From positions 1 to 6,749 of the forward strand of contig JADYYZ010000372.1 of NCBI GenBank assembly GCA_020853405.1: DNA of 6,749 bases. The letters are read 5' to 3'. Under the pieces are notes generated by a model. The model saw only the letters and a program-made list of their open reading frames with translations, searched no databases and was not told the origin of the DNA. The stretch is from Acetobacteraceae bacterium (lineage in GTDB: Bacteria; Pseudomonadota; Alphaproteobacteria; Acetobacterales; Acetobacteraceae). Positions 1 through 5,779 of the stretch are shown here, piece by piece. The number at the start of each line of letters is the position of its first letter. The stretch's first letter is position 1. The translations under genes were made by a program, and so were the position numbers.

Positions 1-1170
1 CTACGCCCGCAGCGGCGTGATGTCCGGCGTGTAGCGGGCGATCCGTTCGGCATCCGGCGCGACACCGAGGCCCGGCAGGTCAGGGATGGCGAGCCGCCCG
101 TCCGCATCGAGCGCGAACGGTTCCCGCAGGATGTCGTCGACATAGGGGCTGCCGCCGATGAACTCGACCAGATCGGTATCCGGCATCGCCGCCGCCAGCT
201 GCAGGTCGGCGGCCAGGCCAAGCGCCGTGTTCCAGCCATGGCCGACATATTTCATGCCGGAATCGTATGCCATCCAGGCGATGCGGCGCTGTTCGCTGAT
301 GCCGCCCACCTTGGTGACATCGGGCTGCACGATATCGAGCGCGCCCTGTGTGAGCCAGGGAATGAAACTCTGCCGTCGCGTCAGCACCTCGCCGCCGGCG
401 ATCGGCACCGGCGAACAGCGGCGCAGTTCGCGGTAATCCTCGATGGCATCGGGGCGGAGCGGCTCCTCGAACCAGCCGACCGCGTAATCCTTCAGCATCT
501 CGGCGGTGCGCTTCGCCCAGCTGAAGCCGTGCGGCCAGTAGGCGTCGGAGGCGCCGGCATCGACGAACAGCTGTGCCTCGTCGCCGGCGGCCCCGCGCGC
601 GGCGGCGACGATCGCCTCGTCGAGCCTGGTGTCGTGGGCGCGCCCGAACGGTCCCCAGCCGATCTTGAAGGCACGGAACCCCTGCGCGCGATAGGTCGCG
701 ACCACCTCGCGCATGCGCGCCGGCTCCTCCATCAGCAGCGAGCAGTAGGCGGTCGCGTGCTCGCGGTGACGCCCGGAAAGCAGGCGCGAGACGGAAAGCC
801 CGGTCGCCTTGCCGAGGATGTCCCACAGCGCGATGTCGATGCCGCTGATGGTGTGCGTGAGCGTGCCGCCACGGCCCATCCAGAACGTGTTCTGGTGCAG
901 TTTCTCCGAAACGCGGTCCGGTTCCAGCGCGTTCTCGCCGAGCAGCAGCGGTTCCAGCACCCTGATTCCCGCCTGTACCAGCTGGCCGTTGGTGAAGACG
1001 CTGCCGAAGCCGCTGATGTCGGCATCGGTGTGCACGACCACCAGCGCGTGGATCGAATCCTCGGGGCGGATCTCGGCCGACCATCCTCCCTTGGGGCTGT
1101 CGCCCACGAGCGGCAGCGCCGCCACCTTGCGGATGCGCATCTGTTGGCGTGCAGGCGGCGACTGGTTCAT
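1..1170 (-). CDS. Mandelate racemase/muconate lactonizing family enzyme (enolase superfamily), probable acid-sugar dehydratase or isomerase
   Basis: Complete 389-residue protein, the usual length for the family: N-terminal capping domain (about 11-135), then a TIM barrel. Family chemistry is Mg-assisted removal of the proton alpha to a carboxylate, followed by dehydration, racemization or cycloisomerization. Visible catalytic set: metal ligands D204 (VDAG), E235 (WFEEP) and E261 (AGGE); the dyad D284 (QPD) and H311 (GHGW); E336 near the end of the barrel; and PGLG near the C terminus. The capping helix has the typical SGIDIALWDILGK. The usual KxK at the end of barrel strand 2 reads K169-I-G171-W-G-P, so the second lysine is absent. 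The ATG at 1170 has GGAG five bases upstream (complement of 1176-1179); M11 is a possible shorter start. It is transcribed divergently from the M81 gene. The family is firm. The substrate is unknown; a sugar acid or sugar-acid lactone is inferred. Likely cytoplasmic, as no signal peptide is visible. Confidence 0.93.
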   Translation of the reverse strand: MNQSPPARQQMRIRKVAALPLVGDSPKGGWSAEIRPEDSIHALVVVHTDADISGFGSVFTNGQLVQAGIRVLEPLLLGENALEPDRVSEKLHQNTFWMGRGGTLTHTISGIDIALWDILGKATGLSVSRLLSGRHREHATAYCSLLMEEPARMREVVATYRAQGFRAFKIGWGPFGRAHDTRLDEAIVAAARGAAGDEAQLFVDAGASDAYWPHGFSWAKRTAEMLKDYAVGWFEEPLRPDAIEDYRELRRCSPVPIAGGEVLTRRQSFIPWLTQGALDIVQPDVTKVGGISEQRRIAWMAYDSGMKYVGHGWNTALGLAADLQLAAAMPDTDLVEFIGGSPYVDDILREPFALDADGRLAIPDLPGLGVAPDAERIARYTPDITPLRA

Positions 1171-1225
1171 CCCGGCTCCCGACCCTTACGCGCGGCACGA
1201 ACCGCGCGCAGTGCTTGACGCCCAT

Positions 1226-1280
1226 TTCCGCCGGATACGACCATGCCGCGGCGAACGCAGCAACACTGCCGCCGGCGGAA
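1226..1280. repeat. 9-bp inverted repeat, candidate operator pair
   Basis: TTCCGCCGG at 1226-1234 is matched exactly by CCGGCGGAA at 1272-1280, with 37 bp between. The right arm lies in a nearly perfect 16-bp palindrome (1266-1281) whose core CCGCCGGCGG is self-complementary. A GCTTGAC element lies just before the left arm (1213-1219) and directly after the right arm (1281-1287). Position between divergent genes suits a repressor or activator site. In DNA this GC-rich such matches can also arise by chance, so the call is tentative. Confidence 0.35.
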
Positions 1281-1342
1281 GCTTGACCCGGCGCTCACGC
1301 AAGTCCGGGATGCCATGCTTGTTGCCTGACGTCGCGGCGCCG

Positions 1343-1349
1343 AAGGGAG
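1343..1349 (+). promoter_or_regulatory. Ribosome binding site deciding the GTG start of the M81 gene
   Basis: AAGGGAG lies six bases before GTG at 1356. It is the best Shine-Dalgarno match near this start and supports GTG initiation, which also places the family-typical N-terminal beta strand (PKILVVQ) right after the start. Confidence 0.7.
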
Positions 1350-1355
1350 AGAAAC

Positions 1356-2852
1356 GTGCCGAAGATCCTGGTCGTCCAGTGCATGCAGGAGATCTCGTCG
1401 TTCAACCCGCTGCCGTCGGAGTACGAGAATTTCCTCATCGAGCATGGCGGGGCGCTGCACGGCGAACGCGGCCGCAACACCGCGCTCGGCGGCGCGTTCG
1501 CGGTGTTCGAAGCGCGGCCCGGGGTCGAGGTCGTGCCGTGCTTCAGCGCGCGCGCCGGCAGTGCGGGGCTGCTGTCGGCGGCCGGCTGGCAGCGCCTGTC
1601 CAGTGAACTGATGGCGGCGGTCGATGCCAGGGTGCCGGGCATCGATGCGGTCTATGTCTCGCTGCACGGCGCGATGGGGGCCGATGGCGAGCTCGACCCA
1701 GAAGGCTGGATTCTTTCCCGGATCCGCGAACGGGTCGGGCCGGGAATCCCGATCGTGATCTCGCTCGACCTGCACGGCATCTGCACGGATCGCATGCTTC
1801 GCCAGGTCGACGGGTTCGCGATCTACTGGACCTATCCGCACGTCGATTTCGCCGATACCGGCCGCCGGGCCGCCGAACTGCTGCTGCGGCTGGTCGATGG
1901 CAGCGTGCGCCGCCCGACCATCGCCCGTGTGGTGATCCCGGCACTGGTGCGCGGCGACGAGCTCATCACCAGGTCGGGCTGTTACGGCGACCTGCTGCTG
2001 GAATGCCGCCGGCTGGAAGGTGAGGGGGTGGCGCGGGCCGCCGGCATCATGATCGGCAATCCCTTCACCGATGTGCCGGAACTGTGCTCGCAGGTGCTGG
2101 TGATGACCGATGCCGACCCCGCGGCCGCCGAGCTCGAGGCGAAGCGGCTGGCGGAGATGTTCTGGCCGCTTCGCCATCGCATGCAGGGCAAGCTGGTGCC
2201 GATCGGGCGCGCGATCGCCCAGGCCAGGACCATCGACGGCCCGGTGATCTTCACCGATGCAGCCGATGCCACGTCCTCGGGTGCGACGGGTGATTCCAAC
2301 GTGCTGGTGAAGGCGCTGCACGATTCCGGCTATCGCCGGCGCGTGCTCGCGCAGCTGGTCGATCCGGCGGCGGCCGAGGCGGCGCACCGGGCCGGCGTCG
2401 GCGCGAGCATCGAGGTCGAGCTCGGCGGCGCCCAGGACCGCGGCCGCTTCGCGCCCTGGAAGGTCAGGGCCGAGGTCGCGCTGCTGTCGAACGGCCGCGG
2501 CACGGTCGAGAACACGCGGGCCCCGCTCGATGCCGGAAGGTGCGCGGTATTGACCTTCGATGGCTTCACCATCGTCGTGCTGAGCCGCACGGTCGGGCTG
2601 CATGATCGCGCGGTCTACTTCGCCAACGGCCTCCATCCCCAGGACTTCGACCTGATCGTGGTGAAGTCGCCGCACACCGAGTACCACATGTATGACGCCT
2701 GGGTCGCCAAGAACTTCAACGTCGATGCGCCCGGCTCGACCTCGGCCAACCTGCCCTATCTGGGGCACAGGATCTGCGCGCGGCCGATATACCCGATGGA
2801 GCCGGACGTGGCCTTCACGCCTTCCGCCACGCTTTACAGCCGGGCCGGGTGA
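1356..2852 (+). CDS. M81-family metallohydrolase (microcystinase C / MlrC-like)
   Basis: Complete 498-residue protein, family-typical length, with an N-terminal metallohydrolase domain (about 1-290, DUF1485 type) and a C-terminal MlrC_C domain (about 298-480). Landmarks: KILVVQ..QE..SFNP (3-18), where most relatives have HETNTF; SLHGAMGADGE (102-111); SLDLHG (136-141); YPHVDFADTG (160-169); NPFTDVPE (235-242); DAADATSSGATGDSN (301-315), a glycine-rich motif altered from the usual DNPGGG; VVKSPHTEYH near 435-444; and DAPGSTS (457-463). E12, D138, H104, H140 and H162 are the likely zinc-site candidates, by recalled comparison with MlrC. MlrC opens peptide bonds in linearized microcystin, but most family members are not tied to that toxin and their substrates are unknown. 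No signal peptide is seen, so it is probably cytoplasmic. Its TGA overlaps the next gene's GTG, implying co-translation with an enolase-superfamily enzyme. Family sure, substrate unknown. Confidence 0.93.
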   Translation: MPKILVVQCMQEISSFNPLPSEYENFLIEHGGALHGERGRNTALGGAFAVFEARPGVEVVPCFSARAGSAGLLSAAGWQRLSSELMAAVDARVPGIDAVYVSLHGAMGADGELDPEGWILSRIRERVGPGIPIVISLDLHGICTDRMLRQVDGFAIYWTYPHVDFADTGRRAAELLLRLVDGSVRRPTIARVVIPALVRGDELITRSGCYGDLLLECRRLEGEGVARAAGIMIGNPFTDVPELCSQVLVMTDADPAAAELEAKRLAEMFWPLRHRMQGKLVPIGRAIAQARTIDGPVIFTDAADATSSGATGDSNVLVKALHDSGYRRRVLAQLVDPAAAEAAHRAGVGASIEVELGGAQDRGRFAPWKVRAEVALLSNGRGTVENTRAPLDAGRCAVLTFDGFTIVVLSRTVGLHDRAVYFANGLHPQDFDLIVVKSPHTEYHMYDAWVAKNFNVDAPGSTSANLPYLGHRICARPIYPMEPDVAFTPSATLYSRAG

Positions 2853-4033
2853 GCGCGATGCGCATCGAAGCGGTCGACCTGTTCTATCTCGCGATGCCCG
2901 AGATCACCGACGAAGGCGACAGCAGCCAGGATGCGCTGCTGGTCCGCGTCGCTGCCGGCGGGCATGTCGGGTTCGGCGAGTGCGAGGCAGCGCCGCTGCC
3001 CTCGATCGCTGCCTTTGTCTGCCCGAAATCGCACGGTGCCTGTCACAATGTCGGCGATCCGGTGCTGGGCGCGATGCTGGACGGGCCGGATGACATCGCC
3101 CGGATCGCCCGGCGCATCACCTGGGAGTCGATGGACCTGTTGCAGGCGGCGCATACCTGGTCGGGCGTCGAGATGGCGTTGTGGGACCTGCTTGGCCGGG
3201 CGCAGGGCGCGCCAGCCTGGTCGCTGCTGGGCATTCCCCGCAGCGGCCGCAGGACCCCCTACGCCTCGGCGCTGTTCGGCCCGACGCCGCAGGAAACGCT
3301 CGTGGTCGGCCGGGCACAGCGTGCCGAAGGGTTCCGCGCCGTCAAGTTCGGCTGGGGCCCGATCGGGCGCGGCAGCGTCGCCGACGATGTGGCGCAGCTT
3401 CATGCCGCCCGCGAAGGCATCGGCGAGGATGCGATCCTGCTGGTCGATGCCGGCCAGATCTTCGGCGAGGATGTCGAAGCCGCGGCCGCCCGCCTGCCGG
3501 CGCTGGAGGCAGTGCACGCCACCTGGTTCGAGGAGCCGTTCGCGGGCCACGCCTATGAAGCCTATGCGGCACTCGCCAGACACTGCCGCGGCGTGCGCCT
3601 GGCGGGCGGCGAGGCATCGCACAACGCGCACATGGCGCGCCACCTGATGGCGTTCGGCGGCGTCGGCTTCGTGCAGATCGACTGCGGGCGGATCGGCGGC
3701 ATCGGCCCTGCCCGGCGCGTCGCCGAGTTGGCAGCCGGGCGCGGCGTAACCTACGTCAACCACACCTTCACCTCCTCGCTCGCGCTGTCGGCCTCGTTGC
3801 AGCCGTTCGCCGATGCGGCCGATGGCGCGCTCTGCGAATACCCCGTGCAGCTGAAGCCGCTGGCACGCGCGTTCACCGCCAACCGCATCCTGCGCGACGC
3901 CGACGGCATGCTCGCCGCGCCCGATTGCCCGGGGCTTGGCATCGACATCGACTGGGATGCGGTGCGACGCTATCTGGTCGAGACCGAGATCACGGTGGAG
4001 GGCAGGGTGCTGTACCGTACGCCCAAGGTCTGA
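2849..4033 (+). CDS. Second mandelate racemase/muconate lactonizing family enzyme (enolase superfamily)
   Basis: Complete 394-residue protein with capping domain (about 1-130) and TIM barrel. Catalytic residues: metal ligands D200 (LVDAG), E228 (WFEEP) and E255 (AGGE); dyad D278 (QID) and H305 (VNHTF); E330 (CEYP); PGLG at 361-364. The strand-2 motif is K166-F-G168-W-G-P, again lacking the second lysine of KxK. It is clearly a diverged paralogue of the minus-strand enzyme at 1-1170 rather than a recent copy. Its capping domain differs, with a His/Cys-containing loop (PKSHGACH, 59-66) that probably contributes to specificity. The GTG at 2849 forms a GTGA overlap with the M81 stop, so translation is probably coupled; ATG at 2858 is an alternative start three residues later. 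Mg-dependent dehydratase or isomerase on a carboxylate substrate is inferred; the substrate is unknown. Confidence 0.93.
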   Translation: MSAMRIEAVDLFYLAMPEITDEGDSSQDALLVRVAAGGHVGFGECEAAPLPSIAAFVCPKSHGACHNVGDPVLGAMLDGPDDIARIARRITWESMDLLQAAHTWSGVEMALWDLLGRAQGAPAWSLLGIPRSGRRTPYASALFGPTPQETLVVGRAQRAEGFRAVKFGWGPIGRGSVADDVAQLHAAREGIGEDAILLVDAGQIFGEDVEAAAARLPALEAVHATWFEEPFAGHAYEAYAALARHCRGVRLAGGEASHNAHMARHLMAFGGVGFVQIDCGRIGGIGPARRVAELAAGRGVTYVNHTFTSSLALSASLQPFADAADGALCEYPVQLKPLARAFTANRILRDADGMLAAPDCPGLGIDIDWDAVRRYLVETEITVEGRVLYRTPKV

Positions 4034-4040
4034 ACGGTAC
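4012..4040 (+). terminator. Weak stem-loop across the end of the second enolase gene
   Basis: GTACCGT (4012-4018) pairs with ACGGTAC (4034-4040) around a 15-base loop that contains the stop codon. There is no T-tract after it, so it is not a standard intrinsic terminator. It could stabilize the 3' end of the mRNA or mean nothing. GTACGCC is also repeated directly at 4018-4024 and 4038-4044. Confidence 0.2.
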
Positions 4041-4162
4041 GCCGTGCCGGTCGTGACGGCGGCGACGTTGAACCGCCCGGCGCGGCGCATCACCTGGAGT
4101 TGGTCAGTATCCGGGTCGTGCCGGTTCGATGCGGTCGCGGCCCACAACGCGGGAGTGGTGTG
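4034..4162. other. Intergenic gap before the DUF2478-type gene
   Basis: These 129 bp lie between two plus-strand genes. The DUF2478 frame stays open upstream to ATG 4100, but that stretch has no family similarity I recognise and no good ribosome binding site. I see no clear sigma-70 promoter; a weak short stem (GGCGG 4058-4062 with CCGCC 4073-4077) is the only other structure. A promoter for the next three genes probably lies here, by position only. Confidence 0.4.
4151..4155 (+). promoter_or_regulatory. Ribosome binding site selecting ATG 4163
   Basis: GGGAG lies seven bases before ATG 4163. It favours this start over ATG 4100, which would add 21 residues of unconserved-looking sequence. 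Confidence 0.65.
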
Positions 4163-4732
4163 ATGGAACGTGCGGGGAATGCGGTTGCGGCGGTGCAGGG
4201 AACCTCGAGCACCGATGTGCAGGATCTGTTCCGTACCCTGGTCGCGCGCTGGCGGCCGGCGAGCCGGATTGCCGGCGTCATCGAGGAGGATCACGGCCTG
4301 GGCGAGCGCAACTGCCGGGCCGGGCGGCTCCGGAGCATCGTCGACGGCGCGAGCTACCCGATCTTCCAGGATCTCGGCCCCGGCTCGACCGCCTGCCATC
4401 TGGACGGCGCCGGCGCGGTCTCCGCCAGCGAGGCCGTGCGCCACGACATCGCGGCCGGCTGCGACCTGGTGGTACTAAGCAAGTTCGGCAAGCTGGAAGC
4501 CGGCGGTGCCGGCCTTGCTCCTGCCTTCAGGGCCGCGATCGAGGCGGGCGTGCCGGTGCTGACCGCGGTCTCGCCCGGCTTCCAGGCAGCCTGGGAGCGG
4601 TTCGCGGCACCGTACTCGATCGCGCTGCCGGCCGACCCCGATCGGATCGAGGCATGGTGGCAGACTGCCTCCTCGGCCCGCGCCGGTGGCAGGAGCGCGG
4701 GAAGGGCCGCCTCCGCCCCGCGGCCGGCATAG
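4163..4732 (+). CDS. DUF2478 domain-containing protein
   Basis: A 189-residue protein starting at ATG 4163. The core resembles DUF2478: an N-terminal strand AVAAVQG followed by TSSTD (7-18), IAGVIEED (36-43), LGPGSTACHLD (71-81), then the best-recognised block DLVVLSKFGKLEA (101-113) with GxGL, and VPVLTAV (130-136). The layout looks like an alpha/beta nucleotide-binding fold, but the N-terminal loop lacks a classical Walker A (no GK[ST]), so NTP binding is uncertain. Family members are often found beside molybdate transport or molybdoenzyme genes, and an XdhC gene lies about 1.7 kb downstream; a role in molybdenum metabolism is inference. The last 20 or so residues are Ala/Arg/Gly/Pro-rich and probably disordered. 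It is the first of three same-strand genes, followed by a 70-bp gap. No biochemical function is established that I know of. Confidence 0.82.
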   Translation: MERAGNAVAAVQGTSSTDVQDLFRTLVARWRPASRIAGVIEEDHGLGERNCRAGRLRSIVDGASYPIFQDLGPGSTACHLDGAGAVSASEAVRHDIAAGCDLVVLSKFGKLEAGGAGLAPAFRAAIEAGVPVLTAVSPGFQAAWERFAAPYSIALPADPDRIEAWWQTASSARAGGRSAGRAASAPRPA

Positions 4733-4747
4733 GGCAGCCGGCATAGG
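4723..4747 (+). repeat. Tandem 11-bp direct repeat at the stop codon of the DUF2478 gene
   Basis: GCCGGCATAGG occurs at 4723-4733 and again at 4737-4747, with three bases (GCA) between. The first copy contains the TAG stop of the gene; the TAG in the second copy is in another frame. It looks like a small local duplication. A binding site is possible but unsupported. Confidence 0.6.
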
Positions 4748-4787
4748 ATCGCCGATACGATGGACGACGGGCAGCGGCATGGCGGAG

Positions 4788-4793
4788 GGGGAG
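4788..4793 (+). promoter_or_regulatory. Ribosome binding site for the PAS gene start at 4803
   Basis: GGGGAG, within the longer GGAGGGGGAG (4784-4793), lies nine bases before ATG 4803. The alternative in-frame ATG 4779 has no comparable purine tract upstream. Confidence 0.6.
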
Positions 4794-4802
4794 CGCGGAT
4801 CG

Positions 4803-5279
4803 ATGCCGGCCGCGCCTGACGACGCGCGCCTTGCGGGCGCGGCCATTGCCGACGCGGTCCTTGCCAGCCCGGCCGATGCGATCGTCGCGGCCGACCGCGA
4901 GGGCGTGATCCGCTTCTGGAACCCAGGCGCGGTGCGCATCTTCGGCTTTTCCAGGGCCGAGGCCGAGGGCGCCTCGCTCGACCTGATCATCCCGGAACGG
5001 CTGCGCAAGCGGCACTGGGATGGCTGGCAGCACGTGATCGAAACCGGCGTGACCCGGTATGGCTCGGGCGATGTGCTGGCGGTGCCGGCGATCACCCGCG
5101 ATGGCCGCCAGATCTCGGTCGAGTTCACGATCATCCTGGTGCGCGGGCAGGACCACGCGATCATCGGCATGGTTGCGGTGCTGCGCGACGTGACGGCCCG
5201 CTTCGAGGAGACGCGCCGGCTGCGGCGCGAACTGGCAGGGCGCGGCAATGCCCCCGATGCGGCAAAGGTGCGGGAGTGA
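4803..5279 (+). CDS. Single-PAS-domain sensor protein without output domain
   Basis: 158 residues from ATG 4803; ATG 4779 would add eight. One PAS domain fills about residues 15-132: ADAIVAADREGVIRFWNPGA (24-43), the FGFSRAEAEG helix (47-56), LIIPERLRKRHWDGW (61-75), the ITRDGR turn (97-102) and the closing VAVLRDVTARFEE (124-136), followed by a short charged helix of the type that often leads into an effector domain. Here the protein simply ends, with no kinase, cyclase or DNA-binding domain. H71 falls where FixL- and EcDOS-type PAS domains carry the heme-ligand histidine, but many non-heme PAS domains also have a His there. It likely senses a ligand or redox state and acts through a partner. 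The redoxin gene starts inside its stop codon (GTGA), making that protein the obvious candidate partner. No membrane segment; cytoplasmic. Confidence 0.88.
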   Translation: MPAAPDDARLAGAAIADAVLASPADAIVAADREGVIRFWNPGAVRIFGFSRAEAEGASLDLIIPERLRKRHWDGWQHVIETGVTRYGSGDVLAVPAITRDGRQISVEFTIILVRGQDHAIIGMVAVLRDVTARFEETRRLRRELAGRGNAPDAAKVRE

Positions 5280-5779
5280 CCCCGCTGTCGCAGGCCGCGC
5301 CCGAGCTCGACGTGGTGCAGTGGTTCAATACGCCCGGGCCCCTGACGCTTGCCGGGCTCCGCGGCCGGATCGTGGTCGTGCACGCCTTCCAGATGCTGTG
5401 CCCCGGGTGCGTGCAGGCCGGCCTGCCGCAGGCCCAGCGGATCTTCCAGCTGTTTCCCGCCGACCAGGTCGCGGTGATCGGGCTGCACACCGTGTTCGAG
5501 CATCACGCTGCGATGACACCGGTCTCGCTCGGTGCCTTCATCCACGAATACCGGCTGGGCTTCCCGATCGGGGTCGACCGGCCGGGCGAGCGCGGGCCGA
5601 TCCCGCGCACGATGGCCGCCTATGGCATGAACGGCACGCCGACGCTGCTGCTGATCGACCGATTCGGCCGGCTGCGCCGGCACGCATTCGGGGTCGAGGA
5701 GGATCTTCGGGTTGGTGCCGACATCGCCCGGCTGATCGCGGAGAAGCCGGGCAGCGAGACGGATTTCAGCGCGTCCTGA
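5276..5779 (+). CDS. Redoxin / thioredoxin-fold family protein with CPGC active site
   Basis: 167-residue thioredoxin-fold protein of the TlpA/AhpC-TSA type. It has an N-terminal strand region with LTLAGLRGRIVVVHAF (23-38), the active-site MLCPGC (C42, C45), IGLHTVFEHH (69-77), a family insertion with a YRLGFPIGVD strand (92-101), and the cis-proline loop GTPTLLLID (120-128). There is no signal peptide or lipobox, unlike exported TlpA/ResA proteins, so it should act in the cytoplasm as a thiol-disulfide reductase or thiol peroxidase. GTG 5276 overlaps the PAS stop as GTGA, with AAAGG (5264-5268) seven bases upstream, indicating translational coupling. Its coding end overlaps the convergent cyclo-ligase gene by 14 bp (5766-5779), leaving no room for a terminator between them. 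The fold and active site are clear; the physiological partner is unknown. Confidence 0.9.
   Translation: MTPLSQAAPELDVVQWFNTPGPLTLAGLRGRIVVVHAFQMLCPGCVQAGLPQAQRIFQLFPADQVAVIGLHTVFEHHAAMTPVSLGAFIHEYRLGFPIGVDRPGERGPIPRTMAAYGMNGTPTLLLIDRFGRLRRHAFGVEEDLRVGADIARLIAEKPGSETDFSAS

Larger units (their letters stand above)
1171..1355. promoter_or_regulatory. Divergent intergenic region between the two catabolic transcription units
   Basis: This 185-bp gap separates two genes transcribed away from each other and must hold both promoters. Plus-strand -35-like TTGACG (1215-1220) and TTGACC (1283-1288) are visible, but neither has a good -10 at standard spacing. On the minus strand, TTGCTG (complement of 1258-1263) lies 17 bp from TCGTAT (complement of 1235-1240); this is a weak match. 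The region also has a 9-bp inverted repeat and a nearly palindromic 16-mer at 1266-1281 that could be operators. No gene of its own is convincing here. That the promoters are here is near certain from layout; the individual boxes are guesses. Confidence 0.55.

Noticed and set aside
238..1218. Plus-strand 326-codon open frame opposite the first enolase gene
   Set aside because: It is the antisense of a full-length enzyme with all catalytic residues in place, and its own translation shows no domain.
1167..2768. Long minus-strand open frame opposite the M81 gene
   Set aside because: It mirrors the codon pattern of the M81 gene, is rich in Arg, Ala, Gly and Asp/His without any domain, and overlaps the clear M81 protein and the divergent promoter region. 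Long antisense frames are expected in DNA this GC-rich.
4100..4162. 21-residue N-terminal extension of the DUF2478 protein from ATG 4100
   Set aside because: No ribosome binding site before 4100, whereas GGGAG is well placed for ATG 4163; the extension adds no recognisable family sequence.
2834..4444. 536-residue minus-strand open frame opposite the second enolase gene
   Set aside because: No recognisable domain and biased composition; it runs straight through a well-supported plus-strand enzyme, the intergenic gap and part of the DUF2478 gene.
5766..5779. Possible bidirectional terminator at the convergent gene ends
   Set aside because: The coding ends overlap by 14 bp and I see no hairpin with a T-tract on either strand near the junction.
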